Positions 1-9,081 of a stretch of 64,000 nt of DNA are shown here, piece after piece. Positions within the stretch are counted from its first letter, which is position 1. Every line of letters starts with the position of its first letter. A program made the position numbers and the translations under genes. Source of the DNA: JACRIM01 sp038042195 (GTDB taxonomy: Bacteria; Planctomycetota; Phycisphaerae; UBA1845; UTPLA1); NCBI GenBank assembly GCA_038042195.1, contig JBBTET010000010.1, positions 1-64,000 on the forward strand, read 5' to 3'. The notes under the pieces were generated by a model that saw only the letters and a program-made list of their open reading frames with translations, was not told the DNA's origin and searched no databases.

Positions 1-1798
1 TCACACCCTTCTTGTCAACTTTCGATATCGCCACTTGATCCACGTGAATTCCGCGGCCCGGCTCGCGACCGAGCCTCTGAAGCATCGGTTGCAACGTCTC
101 TTCAAGCCAGGTCGCCAGCTTGGGATTCGCCGATGTACCGACCACGCGAACACCCCAGCCGGGCTTCGAGACCGCCGAACCCTTGTCCGGCGACGTCTCC
201 TTAAAGAGCCGGGCCGGATCCTTCGCGTCGAAGACCATATCCAATTTGTCAATGAAAACTTCCCCGCGCTCCGTTCTGGGAGCCGACTTCACATACTGCA
301 GGTAGTCCGCCGAAGTCAAGATGTCCTTCAACTCCGCCGGCTGCACTTCCGCAAGACTTCGATGAATCAAATCAACGATGCGCGGTATGAAAACATTGTT
401 CTCCGTTAGCTTCGCCATCTTGGTGAAAAGGGCCTGATCCCCCTTCTTTCCCTTATCCACTTCATCCAGCGCCGACCGCAATCTGTTTGCCGCGCCGATC
501 ACGGCCGCTGCACGCTTGCCAACGGTGTCCCCGGTCGGATTGCTCAAGACGCGCTCGGCATCCTCCGGCGACTTCACGGCGATCGGTGACGGCACATCCG
601 GCCCGCCCAGCACCGATTCCACCTGCCCTTTCGCCGTTGAATTCCCAATCCAGATCGCAGATGATCCAACCGCCAGACACGCCGCCGCCGCGCCAAACCA
701 GTTCCGCTTCTTCCGCCAGAGCAGGGCCTTGCGAACCTCCAACGGCAGCAAGCTCGATGTCACCGAACCAAGGTCGAGACCCTGCAATGCAAGCCCATAG
801 GCCGCCCCAAAGGTCGCCGCATTCTCCGTAAACGTCGTCGAGTTTTCCGCCACCAACGTCGTCAGCTTTTTAAAGCTGCTCAGACGGACGACCTCCATTT
901 GCAGGTTCTGCTCGAAGAACTTCTGCAACCCGTGCAGCTTGAACGCATTCCCCATGCCCACCACCTTGTTGATGTGGGCCTCACGATGCGTTGAAGTGTA
1001 GAACCCGATGGATCGCTGAATGTCCGACACCAGATCGGCAAAGATGGGGCGCATCGCGGCGAAAATCTGTTTGGCGTATTTCGACGTCGCTGCCGTGCGC
1101 TTCAGCTTTTCCGCTTTTGCAAAGGGAATCTTGAACGCCGCCGACAACGCATCGGTGAAGCGATTACCACCAATCGGAATCTGTCGCGCCCAGATGCGCG
1201 AGCCTTCCATAATGATGAGATCGGTCGCTAACGCTCCCATGTCGAGCAACACGACCGACTGCCCCTCGCCCTGCACGCCTTCATACTTCGCCGCGTTGTA
1301 CGCCGCCATCGGGCCGGTCTGCACCAGCGCCGGCTCGATTCCAGCGTCCGTGAAGTACGCGACGTAATTGCGAATCAACTCCTTGCGAATCGCGAAGATA
1401 CCAACTTCAACGTCCGGCGAATCCTTCTCTTGAAAAATCTGATAATCCCAAACGACTTCGTCCATGTCGAACGGGATCTGCTGGCTCGCCTCATACTGCA
1501 CCATGTCGGGGATCTTCTTGGCCTCGACCGGCGGCATCTTCGTGAAGCGCGTCAGCGTCTGTTGACCCGGCACGGCAATCGCGATGCGCGACCCTTTGAG
1601 ATCATTTCGTTGTGCAAAAGTTTGAATGGCTTTGGAGATGAGAGTGGTCGCATCGGCATCCGCCTGGGAGAGCATCGTCTCATGCTCGACCAGATCAAAG
1701 GCCAGCATCTCAACCTGATCGCCGGTCGCCTGAACCTTGAGCGCCTTGAGCGAGCATTGACCCACGTCGATGCCCCAAACCGGTGTCTTGGATGCCAT
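1..1798 (-). CDS. pilM: PilM-type type IV pilus assembly ATPase-like protein, 3' end cut by window edge
   Basis: Reading leftwards from the ATG at 1798, 599 codons stay open to the edge, so the C-terminus is missing. The N-terminus (VWGIDVGQCSLKAL) is the phosphate-1 loop of the actin-like PilM/FtsA fold. Further family signs are VPGQQTLTRF, QIPFDMDEVVWDYQ and a second phosphate loop, VVLLDMGALATDLIIMEG. PilM acts on the cytoplasmic side of the type IV pilus or type II secretion inner-membrane platform and binds PilN. Usual PilM is about 350 residues. Here a hydrophobic segment near residues 367-383 and at least 200 further residues follow, so this looks like a PilM domain with an attached membrane and periplasmic part, possibly taking the PilN role (inference). 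No strong ribosome binding site is visible at the start. Confidence 0.85.
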   Translation of the reverse strand, partial: MASKTPVWGIDVGQCSLKALKVQATGDQVEMLAFDLVEHETMLSQADADATTLISKAIQTFAQRNDLKGSRIAIAVPGQQTLTRFTKMPPVEAKKIPDMVQYEASQQIPFDMDEVVWDYQIFQEKDSPDVEVGIFAIRKELIRNYVAYFTDAGIEPALVQTGPMAAYNAAKYEGVQGEGQSVVLLDMGALATDLIIMEGSRIWARQIPIGGNRFTDALSAAFKIPFAKAEKLKRTAATSKYAKQIFAAMRPIFADLVSDIQRSIGFYTSTHREAHINKVVGMGNAFKLHGLQKFFEQNLQMEVVRLSSFKKLTTLVAENSTTFTENAATFGAAYGLALQGLDLGSVTSSLLPLEVRKALLWRKKRNWFGAAAACLAVGSSAIWIGNSTAKGQVESVLGGPDVPSPIAVKSPEDAERVLSNPTGDTVGKRAAAVIGAANRLRSALDEVDKGKKGDQALFTKMAKLTENNVFIPRIVDLIHRSLAEVQPAELKDILTSADYLQYVKSAPRTERGEVFIDKLDMVFDAKDPARLFKETSPDKGSAVSKPGWGVRVVGTSANPKLATWLEETLQPMLQRLGREPGRGIHVDQVAISKVDKKGV

Positions 1799-1931
1799 GA
1801 CCAATCACTCCTGGCGGATCACTTCACCGCCGAACTATCGATGCCGATGGAACGGCACGTTTTGACGTATCAAACCCGCCGCCGGGCGATGCCGCAAACT
1901 CTAACCGATGGTTTCTTCCCAACTACAGGCG

Positions 1932-1968
1932 GGCGGCCGCAAGGGCCACGGCAGGCGGCGCGGCCGCC
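1932..1968. repeat. GC-rich inverted repeat in the pilM leader
   Basis: GGCGGCCGC at 1932-1940 and GCGGCCGCC at 1960-1968 form a perfect 9-bp stem with a 19-base loop. In a transcript from the promoter at about 2.0 kb it would be a very stable hairpin some 130 bases before the start codon. There is no T-run, so it is not a classical terminator. Confidence 0.45.
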
Positions 1969-2002
1969 AAGGCGACCGCATGAGGTTTGCACGTACGTCT
2001 AT

Positions 2003-2031
2003 AGTTTATTCGGGCTTACGGCCGGGGTCAA
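2003..2031 (-). promoter_or_regulatory. Candidate sigma-70 promoter for the pilM-like gene
   Basis: On the minus strand TTGACC (2031-2026) and TAAACT (2008-2003) are separated by 17 bases, a good fit to the housekeeping consensus. Transcription would start near 1996 and leave a leader of about 200 bases. Support is by pattern only. Confidence 0.35.
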
Positions 2032-2039
2032 TGGACTCC

Positions 2040-2329
2040 CGCACCCAAACAGCGTCCCTTAACTCGACAACATAACGCACATCCGCCATTGGCAGGCCAA
2101 TCAATAACCCACGCTCGTCACCGCCATCAAGGCCGCGACCTCGTGAACAATTCGGCGCTGGCCACGCACAGCATGCTAGGTACGATTGAGAAGCTGCTCA
2201 GCCGCCTCCACACGCGCCCGATGGGCCGCAAAAGGAACCAATGCAGTCCACACAGGTGGCAGGCCACAAGAACAGGTCACAAAAAACGAGACTGAGAACG
2301 ATTTATTGGTGCTTGCCGCTAGTTTCAAG
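2040..2329. other. Intergenic stretch with nothing recognised
   Basis: Short open frames occur here on both strands, but none has a convincing start, a ribosome binding site or a family resemblance. Composition drops from GC-rich to AT-richer towards 2330, where the accessory segment begins. Confidence 0.4.
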
Positions 2330-3259
2330 TCAGTTTGGGCTCTGTGGGGGAGCCATTAGCTCCTCAAGCATACTCTTAAATGGATGATTTGTTATGCCCA
2401 ATTCATCAAGAGGCAGGTCTGTATGAAGGAGCTCTAGCGGAAATGCATTGAGCATCCAGAGACAGAAGACGCATAGGTTTACCGATTGCTGTTGCACCAC
2501 CGAGAGAGCTTCGACATTGGTCTTGCAAAGCGCCTGGATGAACTTGCCGTCCGATTCATCTCCAACGATCCGCAAACACGAATCAATTTCATCCGATCCT
2601 ACCGTCACCAACCAATTCAGCGAGGACATCCCCGGATGTGTCAGGTCGCAGAGTTCTTTATAGAACTGCTTGATCTTCTCACTATTGTGGAGTACAGAGA
2701 GATAACTCTGAATTTCTTCGGCCTTATGAGGCGACGGTGGTGACTTGTGAGGTTGCTTTGTTGCGAAGCTGTGGTGAATCAACGCATCCTCAAGTTCTTT
2801 GCAGACTACAAATACATGAGTAAGTTTGCGTGAGAGTGCCTCTTCGATTTTTGTCTTATTTGTAGCGAGTATTTCAGGAATGTACTTGAGGCTGTAATAA
2901 ACATCCCCAGCACTCTCCAAGAGTGCTCGAAGTGAGGCTGCGAACCCAAGGTAGTTCGACTCAATAACTGAATTCGATCTGCAAGCCCGGAGCCACCGAT
3001 AGTGTCGCCTTAGAGATGTGGCCGAAGCAAGATGGACGCGTAAAAGATTTTCAAGCCAGTAAATGCAATTGAGGTCGCCAGGTTTGTGTTTGTCAAAATG
3101 TTTGTTATCCATGAATTTGTAAGTGCAGTTGCCGGTCGCATTTATTAGTTGGGGGAGCACATTCAAGTGCGTAACAGAAATGTCCCCAAGAATAGCCTTG
3201 AGTTGACAATTCACTTCCAATTCTGACCGGCTCACTGCTTGCCTCCGAGCAACTAGCAA
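2330..3259 (-). CDS. Hypothetical protein, mostly helical
   Basis: 309 codons. I do not recognise a family. The sequence is soluble and largely helical, with hydrophobic helices around ESNYLGFAASLRALLESAGDV and the C-terminal FCLWMLNAFPLELL; there is no signal peptide and no clear transmembrane anchor. It is rich in Asn, Lys and Ser and clearly lower in GC than pilM or nadB, which suggests recent acquisition. The ATG at 3259 is the first in frame; an internal ATG (MDNKHFDKHK, about residue 51) is possible. A gap of about 250 bp with insertion-sequence-like repeats separates it from the next gene upstream. Confidence 0.6.
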   Translation of the reverse strand: MLVARRQAVSRSELEVNCQLKAILGDISVTHLNVLPQLINATGNCTYKFMDNKHFDKHKPGDLNCIYWLENLLRVHLASATSLRRHYRWLRACRSNSVIESNYLGFAASLRALLESAGDVYYSLKYIPEILATNKTKIEEALSRKLTHVFVVCKELEDALIHHSFATKQPHKSPPSPHKAEEIQSYLSVLHNSEKIKQFYKELCDLTHPGMSSLNWLVTVGSDEIDSCLRIVGDESDGKFIQALCKTNVEALSVVQQQSVNLCVFCLWMLNAFPLELLHTDLPLDELGITNHPFKSMLEELMAPPQSPN

Positions 3260-3282
3260 AACATGAAAGCACCAGCGCAGGT

Positions 3283-3331
3283 CATTCTACTTTTCCCTGC
3301 GCTCGTTGTAAAACGGGGCATTCTACTTTCC
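3283..3331. repeat. Short direct repeats resembling an insertion-sequence end
   Basis: CATTCTACTTTTCC (3283-3296) is repeated as CATTCTACTTTCC (3319-3331), 36 bases apart start to start. Closely spaced direct repeats of this kind occur at the ends of IS21-family elements, where they bind the transposase. No istA or istB gene is present, so this would be a leftover end. The IS21 link is an inference from memory of such ends. Confidence 0.35.
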
Positions 3332-3506
3332 AGGCTTCTTATTCGGTCGAGCACGCAAGTTGAGGCTGAACTCCAAGCCCGATGGAGCGCTTCATTGGAC
3401 AAGCTCTCGACACCGTCACCGCGGCGGATGCTCGCGGTTGATTTTGTCATTGTGGATATGTCGTACACAGATCCGGGAACCGCTACAGAGGGGAACCTCA
3501 CTGGTT

Positions 3507-5270
3507 CTACTGATCGCGAACACGCTTTCGAATCGACTCAATCTGCAGTTCCAATTTATTTGCCTCTTCCACTCTTTTGAGTTTCCTCAACAGGGTTGCA
3601 TATGTAGTCATTATTTGGGTTTGCTCGATCGTCTCCATTACGTCTGCACTGGTGAGCTTTTCAAACAATTGCAACGACCGTTTGTACAGAGGTTCGGCAA
3701 GTGTGTACTTGCCCTGTTCACAATAAATCCACGCTAACTGCGAAAGCGACGTTGGTAGTTTCTGGTAGTCTCGGCCGAATGCCGCCTCCTGAATGCGAAT
3801 TGCGAGCTCGGCATACGGCTCGGCTTCCGAATATTTTTTCTGTTGGCCTAATGCCGAAACAAGGGACGAAAGGTGCTTACACCTAACGTCTGCCGACACA
3901 TTAGAGATTCTTTCATCGCTCTCCACAAGACGCTTCCGCACCTTGACTTGAACATCCGGTTTGAAACCAAACGAGTAACAATGGGCAAGGAACTCCAAGG
4001 CCTGGCGGGTGTCTGGGTGATCCTGTCCCAAGGCCTTCTCTTGAATCGCTACGACTCTTTCCCAGAGCATTCTTGTTCGTTCAGATCCGTGCAAAAAGTC
4101 CTTTACGGATCCGTTATCGTTGAATTCACTTACCAAAGCAAGAGATGATAAAATGTCGGCAACCGCCGGCGCATCTGCACCCAACTGTTGCTCATGGATT
4201 GCAAGTGACCTTTCAAGATAGTCCTGAGCGACATCCAGCTTACCTGCTGAGTGACACAGTACGCCGTAGTGCTTCATATATATTGCTGCAATCAAATGCT
4301 TAGGTCCATATGTCTTTAAAACAATTTCCATTGCTTGCCTTGCATGATCCATCGCATCTTCGAATTTATTCTGCGCTATCAGCGTGGCCGACAACAAGAA
4401 TAGCCCTTTTGCAACTTCGGGACTCTCTTTTCCCTGTAATTCCTTTCTCCTGGCTATTGTCTTGCGCAACAGCGCTTCCGCCTGTTGGACTCTGCCTAGG
4501 GAATTGAGTGATACGGCCAATCCTTCCGTGGCTGTTATACTCTGTAATTCACCTTCCCCTTTTGTTTTTTGAAAGATAGCTTGCGCAGCCAGATAGAACG
4601 GTACTGCAATCTCGTGACGACTTTGTGCTGAGAGACTTTGGGCAATTAACAAGTTACACACGCCGGTATAGATGTGGTCATCCCCCAACTGAACCTTTGA
4701 GACAACAAGTCCCAGCCTTAATAGTGGCTCCGCGTCGGAATGGTGCCCAAGTGCCCCATAAAGTTTTGCAAACTGCACGAGTGTGAGGACAGCCACGATG
4801 ACTCCAGATGGCTTCTTGGAAAATGCTTGTTGAAGCTCTTTCGACTTATTCTCGAGAGCCTCCGCTTCGTCGGGCTTTCCAGCTCGCCTCTTGATCCTAG
4901 CCAGTACGTCAACATATACAAATGAAGCGGCTTCCAATTCGGCGTGACCCTCGACAATCGCGAGCGCCCGCCTAATTACCACCTCGGCTTGCCCGAAATT
5001 ACCTTGTTCATTGAGGATTATTGCAAGAAAGGAGAGGCTTTGGGCGTGCAAAAGTCCACCATCGGCCTCTGAATTGCACGCGTCAACGGCCGACTGAAAC
5101 AATCGCACTGCCTTCATAATATCCGCTTGCTCCACAGCTTCACAGCCGGCATCCAAGTACGACTCGACTTCAGTATTCTGGGCGTAAAGCTGAGGGGCCT
5201 TGAAAATGGAAATTACAGAAATGCCAATTGTCAATTGAATTGATGCGATGCGAATCAGTTTGATTGGCAT
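3507..5270 (-). CDS. Exported tetratricopeptide-repeat protein
   Basis: 587 codons from the ATG at 5270, which is preceded by GAGGAGG and begins a signal peptide (MPIKLIRIASIQLTIGIS, cleavage near LYAQ). The longer open frame upstream runs into insertion-sequence debris and is not believed. The body is a string of 42-residue TPR units of the kinesin-light-chain type, with repeated motifs such as LGRVQQAEALLRKTIARR, LDVAQDYLERSLAIHEQQLG and GKYTLAEPLYKRSLQLFEKL. This fold is a protein-protein interaction scaffold; no enzymatic domain is seen. Location is probably periplasmic. GC content is lower than in nadB next door, in line with an acquired segment. Confidence 0.8.
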   Translation of the reverse strand: MPIKLIRIASIQLTIGISVISIFKAPQLYAQNTEVESYLDAGCEAVEQADIMKAVRLFQSAVDACNSEADGGLLHAQSLSFLAIILNEQGNFGQAEVVIRRALAIVEGHAELEAASFVYVDVLARIKRRAGKPDEAEALENKSKELQQAFSKKPSGVIVAVLTLVQFAKLYGALGHHSDAEPLLRLGLVVSKVQLGDDHIYTGVCNLLIAQSLSAQSRHEIAVPFYLAAQAIFQKTKGEGELQSITATEGLAVSLNSLGRVQQAEALLRKTIARRKELQGKESPEVAKGLFLLSATLIAQNKFEDAMDHARQAMEIVLKTYGPKHLIAAIYMKHYGVLCHSAGKLDVAQDYLERSLAIHEQQLGADAPAVADILSSLALVSEFNDNGSVKDFLHGSERTRMLWERVVAIQEKALGQDHPDTRQALEFLAHCYSFGFKPDVQVKVRKRLVESDERISNVSADVRCKHLSSLVSALGQQKKYSEAEPYAELAIRIQEAAFGRDYQKLPTSLSQLAWIYCEQGKYTLAEPLYKRSLQLFEKLTSADVMETIEQTQIMTTYATLLRKLKRVEEANKLELQIESIRKRVRDQ

Positions 5271-5397
5271 GGACTTCCTCCTCGTGAAATACAAGCGATT
5301 ATTGTATCGGTGCGGCTCAGCGGTTTCCACAGGAGAGTGGAACCGATTAATGGCCAATCTACACTTCCTGCATTCCCTGTATGTCGGCTGCGCGATT

Positions 5398-5490
5398 TCC
5401 AATCACCAACGGCTCCACTCGACCCTGGGCTACCAGGCCCCGGCCGACTTTGAAGCCAAAGGCAGATTCTCTAAACCCCGTGTCCACTGA
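5398..5490 (+). pseudogene. IS3-family transposase (OrfB) C-terminal remnant
   Basis: The frame ending at the TGA 5488-5490 reads SNHQRLHSTLGYQAPADFE, the hallmark C-terminal motif of IS3-family DDE transposases (usually YNxxRxHSxLGYxxPxxFE). Nothing upstream in this frame resembles the catalytic domain, so only the last 30 or so codons survive. The following GTGTCCACTGATCGTGGGG may be part of the old right terminal repeat. It marks the boundary between the AT-richer segment and nadB. Confidence 0.8.
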
Positions 5491-5574
5491 TCGTGGGGAA
5501 GGTCACTCTCCCTTTCGATCAGACCCCATGCAAGCATGCCAATTTGCCCGATTGCCTGCCCCTTCATCGATACA

Positions 5575-7215
5575 CTACAGCGGCTCCTGCATCAGCCGAA
5601 CCGCCGACTCATTTCGACACAGCGTCAAATGGCATCGCATCGTCGCGTCATCGGTGTGCGGCAAATCGCTCCGATGGTGAACCCCGCGAGACTCTTTCCT
5701 CGCCGAAGCCGACTGGGCGATGCACCGCGCCACCGTCAGCATGTTCTGCGTCTCCCACGCCGACCGATCCTCCAGCACCTTGTCCATCACATAGCGTCCC
5801 CAGAACTGGATGATCTCCAGCGTTTCCGCCAGCCGATCCCCATGCCGGTCGATGCCGAGGTTTCGCCAACAAAGGGCCCGAAGGCTGTTGCGCACGTCCG
5901 GCAAGTCCAACTCGGTCCGTGAGCTTGCCTCCGCCGTGAAACTCAGATTGTGCGGCACGGCTCCACCGTTTGCCTCCGCCGCCTCCGCCGCGACCCGCCC
6001 CACGCGTCGGCCAAACACCAACCCCTCGGCCAATGAATTGCTCGCCAATCGATTCGCTCCGTGCAGTCCATTCGCCGCAGCCTCGCCGCAGGCGAACAGC
6101 CCCTGCACCGACGACCGTCCATCCGCATCCACGGCCACGCCGCCAATCATGTAATGCGCTGCCGGACGGACGGGAATCAAGCGGTGCTCCACGTCAATGT
6201 CAAAACTTCGACAGAGCGCTGCAATCGTCGGAAATCTCGTGGCAAATCGCCCGGCCCCGAAATGTCGCACGTCGAGATACGCGCACGTCGCGTGCGTCTT
6301 CTCCAAGTGATGCACGATCGCCCTGCTCACCACGTCGCGCGGCGCAAGCTCGGCATCCGCGTGATACGCCGACATGAATCGCCGCCCCTCGCGATCCACC
6401 AGATACGCCCCTTCCCCGCGCACCGCCTCACTGATGAGCGCCCGTGACGCCCCCGCCAGATACAACGCCGTCGGGTGAAACTGCACGAACTCCATGTCGC
6501 GCAGGACGGCCCCGGCCCGAAACGCGATGGCATGGCCGTCCGCCGTGGCCGAGGGCGCATTCGTCGTCTCACGAAACACGCACCCGGCCCCGCCCGATGC
6601 AAGAATGGTCGATCGTGCCCAGATAATTTGATGCCCGTATTTCTGATGATGCGTCAGCGCTGCAATGCACCGGCCATCGACCACCACGAGGTCAATCACA
6701 AAGCAATTCTCGAACACCCGCATGTGCTCGGCCCCGGCCGCCCGAGCCGAGAGCACACGCGACAACTCACGGCCCGTCGCATCGCCCGCCGCGTGAACGA
6801 TTCGCCGCGCCGAATGGCCGCCCTCCATCCCCAGCGCCACCGCGCCATTTTCCAAATCGAACTTCGCCCCCCATTCAATCAGCTCGCGGATGCACGCCGG
6901 GCCCTCCTCCGCCATGATCCGAATCACGCTCTCATTTCCAAGCCCGCATCCGACCTGCACCGTGTCCGCCACATGCGCCGCCACGCTGTCCGACGAATCC
7001 GTCACCGCCGCGACGCCGCCCTGCGCCCATGCCGTGTTGCAGTCGGGTATCTTGTCCTTCGTGATGAGGATGACGTTGCCCCGCGACGAGGCCTCAATCG
7101 CCGCCCGCAACCCCGCCACGCCCGCCCCGATCACCAGCACGTCGGTGAACACCTGCCCCAGCCGTCGGCTGTCAAAGTTGATGAGATAGCGTCGTTTGGC
7201 AAAATGGTCGGTCAT
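5575..7215 (-). CDS. nadB: L-aspartate oxidase
   Basis: 546 codons from the ATG at 7215 (MTDHFAKRRYLINF). NadB oxidises L-aspartate to iminoaspartate with FAD, the first step of de novo NAD synthesis; quinolinate synthase (NadA) is the partner and is not in this window. Visible motifs: the dinucleotide-binding loop VLVIGAGVAGLRAA near the N-terminus, NTAWAQGGVAAV, the FAD and substrate-site segment EFVQFHPTALYLAG, ISEAVRGEGAYLVD, the catalytic-site region LAPRDVVSRAI, and GLFACGEAAANGLHGANRLASN. Length matches the family. The frame extends upstream to 7437, but that part lies over the divergent membrane-protein gene. Alone in its transcription unit. Confidence 0.95.
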   Translation of the reverse strand: MTDHFAKRRYLINFDSRRLGQVFTDVLVIGAGVAGLRAAIEASSRGNVILITKDKIPDCNTAWAQGGVAAVTDSSDSVAAHVADTVQVGCGLGNESVIRIMAEEGPACIRELIEWGAKFDLENGAVALGMEGGHSARRIVHAAGDATGRELSRVLSARAAGAEHMRVFENCFVIDLVVVDGRCIAALTHHQKYGHQIIWARSTILASGGAGCVFRETTNAPSATADGHAIAFRAGAVLRDMEFVQFHPTALYLAGASRALISEAVRGEGAYLVDREGRRFMSAYHADAELAPRDVVSRAIVHHLEKTHATCAYLDVRHFGAGRFATRFPTIAALCRSFDIDVEHRLIPVRPAAHYMIGGVAVDADGRSSVQGLFACGEAAANGLHGANRLASNSLAEGLVFGRRVGRVAAEAAEANGGAVPHNLSFTAEASSRTELDLPDVRNSLRALCWRNLGIDRHGDRLAETLEIIQFWGRYVMDKVLEDRSAWETQNMLTVARCIAQSASARKESRGVHHRSDLPHTDDATMRCHLTLCRNESAVRLMQEPL

Positions 7216-7266
7216 TGCAGGGTTATGGTAGTATCGCATGGACTGAGAGTGAATGCGCGGTCCACG

Positions 7267-7836
7267 ATGACACACTCCGACGATTCCACGCCCATTCCAT
7301 CGCCCGGCTCCGCCCCTGAACTGCCGACCATCATTTGGCGCGTCGAACGAAGCCACGCCTTGATGCGCAGCATGTGGCGACTGCTCGCAATGGTCGTCTG
7401 CGCCGCGGTGCTCTTCATCGTTCGCCTTGATTGGCACCTGCTCTGGCTCACCGATAAGGCCTCTTTCCTCGGCCTCGGCCTGCTACTGCTGACCCCGCTT
7501 GCCGCCTCACTGGCCCTCGCAATCTCCGCCGTCCGCTGGTTACTCCTCGCCGCCCGCCCCGGCGTCTCCCACATCACAATCTCCCCCCAAGACGTCACCA
7601 TCGACCTCGGTCCCTTCGGAAAACGAAGCCATCCGTGGACCGACCTGTTGCTTAACGTAGACACCGACCTGGACCGCGAACTATTGGAATCGCTCCCCGA
7701 CGACGCCTTCGTCCCGCGACTCACCTGCAAATCAACCGGCGAAGACGTGATCAAAACGGCCCTGCGCTTCACATCGGTCAGCAACGAAGCCGTGACCCGC
7801 GCCCTGCGTGAATACCTTCGATTAGAAATGAAATAG
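7267..7836 (+). CDS. Small membrane protein, two transmembrane segments
   Basis: 189 codons. Two hydrophobic helices lie at about residues 38-57 (LLAMVVCAAVLFIV) and 66-97 (FLGLGLLLLTPLAASLALAISAVRWLLL). They are followed by a soluble domain of about 85 residues with a PH-like beta pattern (ISPQDVTIDLGPFGKRSHPW). I do not recognise the family. The start at 7267 (MTHSDDS) is chosen because it falls just beyond the divergent nadB start; the two genes share a 51-bp divergent intergenic region. The frame is open much further upstream, but only as a shadow of nadB. Confidence 0.65.
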   Translation: MTHSDDSTPIPSPGSAPELPTIIWRVERSHALMRSMWRLLAMVVCAAVLFIVRLDWHLLWLTDKASFLGLGLLLLTPLAASLALAISAVRWLLLAARPGVSHITISPQDVTIDLGPFGKRSHPWTDLLLNVDTDLDRELLESLPDDAFVPRLTCKSTGEDVIKTALRFTSVSNEAVTRALREYLRLEMK

Positions 7837-7865
7837 TCAGACGAACGGTCCGACCCAGTGGCCAT

Positions 7866-8954
7866 TCATTCTTCCGCCACCACCGCCGCGCTCTCCGCCT
7901 CCATCGTCGTCGGCATCTGCGGCTCCATCGCCCCCAACTCAATCAACCGCGCCCGCGCCTGCATCGCCCACGTCGTCGCTGGATAATTCGTATCCACTTG
8001 GCGATAATAAAAAATCGCCGAGCTGTATTGCTTCACTCGTTCGTAATACTGCCCGATGGTGAAATCCTTCTCCGCCCGACTCTCCTTGATCCGCGCCAAC
8101 TTCTGCGGCACGGCCGACGGCTCCGAGTCCTGCGGAAAACGCTGGGCGAAATCCTGAAAGTAAACCTCCGCCTCCAGCAAGTCCGCCTCGTCGAAGTTGA
8201 TCCCCGGAAATCGCCCCAACGCCGACTCGCCACTGCGGAGCAGCGCAATCTTGTGATACCGCCCGCGCGGGAAGTCCCGCTGCAATCGTGAGTACGCGAT
8301 CTCCGCCTCCTCGAACTCGCCGATCTGATAGTGATAGTCCGCCTTCAACCGCAGCGCCTGCTCGGCCACCGGCGTGTCCCGCGCCAGATCATCAATGATT
8401 CGGTCGAGCATCATGATCGCCTCGTCCGTTGCCGACAGCCAAATCGTCCCCTTCCACACCTTCTGCTTTCGCCCCTTGAAGAGAATCATCTCCGCGATGA
8501 TCAGTTCCTTGCGCAGCGCCCGATCCGCCAACTCCGTCCCCGGCCACCCCTGTAACAACTCCTGCAACCAGTCATACGCCTTGATCAGATCACCGCCGCG
8601 CGTGGCGGCGTCATCGGCCGACACCTCGGTTTCCGCCGCGTAGAACAGCGCCTCGGGACGATGAATGGATTCGGGATACAGCTTGAACCACTCGCCAAAC
8701 GACTTGCGAGCCTTCTTGAACTCCGCCTTCGCCAGTTGCGCCCGAGCAATCGCAAGGTCACCCTCTTCCGTCCCCGGAATCGGCGGCGGCAGCGCCACCC
8801 ACTCGCCCGTCGTCGCGTTGAACTCCAATCGCTCGCGAAACGTCTCGTCCTCCGACGGCGGCCCGGCGAAGGCCTGCGCCGCCAACGACAACACGACACC
8901 ACAAACTGGCAACACGCAGCGCATCAAGACACATTTCCCGATTCTCAATCGCAT
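7866..8954 (-). CDS. BamD/YbgF-like TPR protein, exported
   Basis: 362 codons with an N-terminal signal peptide (cleavage near AAQAFA). TPR-like units follow, the clearest being FGEWFKLYPESIHRPEALFY, IGEFEEAEIAYSRLQRDFP and YSSAIFYYRQVDTNYPATTW, the spacing typical of the outer-membrane assembly protein BamD and of CpoB/YbgF. No lipobox cysteine sits at the cleavage site, unlike true BamD, so the call is to the fold and not to the Bam complex. An internal ATG at 8924 would also leave a good signal peptide. It converges on the membrane protein at 7267 and diverges from the ABC exporter. Confidence 0.7.
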   Translation of the reverse strand: MRLRIGKCVLMRCVLPVCGVVLSLAAQAFAGPPSEDETFRERLEFNATTGEWVALPPPIPGTEEGDLAIARAQLAKAEFKKARKSFGEWFKLYPESIHRPEALFYAAETEVSADDAATRGGDLIKAYDWLQELLQGWPGTELADRALRKELIIAEMILFKGRKQKVWKGTIWLSATDEAIMMLDRIIDDLARDTPVAEQALRLKADYHYQIGEFEEAEIAYSRLQRDFPRGRYHKIALLRSGESALGRFPGINFDEADLLEAEVYFQDFAQRFPQDSEPSAVPQKLARIKESRAEKDFTIGQYYERVKQYSSAIFYYRQVDTNYPATTWAMQARARLIELGAMEPQMPTTMEAESAAVVAEE

Positions 8955-9081
8955 CTTTCTCGGCCCCGCAACTTCGGCTGGAAAGTAAAAGCGATGCCTT
9001 CCCGCTTTGCAAGGCCGGTTCCGCCACTATGACATACCTCGTACAATCCCCTCGGCAACCACACAATCGGAGCAATGACCA

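Noticed and set aside
5271..5402. A start at 5402 for the TPR protein
   Set aside because: It would add 44 residues ahead of a good ribosome site and signal peptide, taken from the insertion-sequence remnant.
6475..7266. N-terminal extension of the membrane-protein frame over nadB
   Set aside because: This part is antisense to nadB, Arg/His-rich and without a start signal; the gene is taken to begin at 7267.
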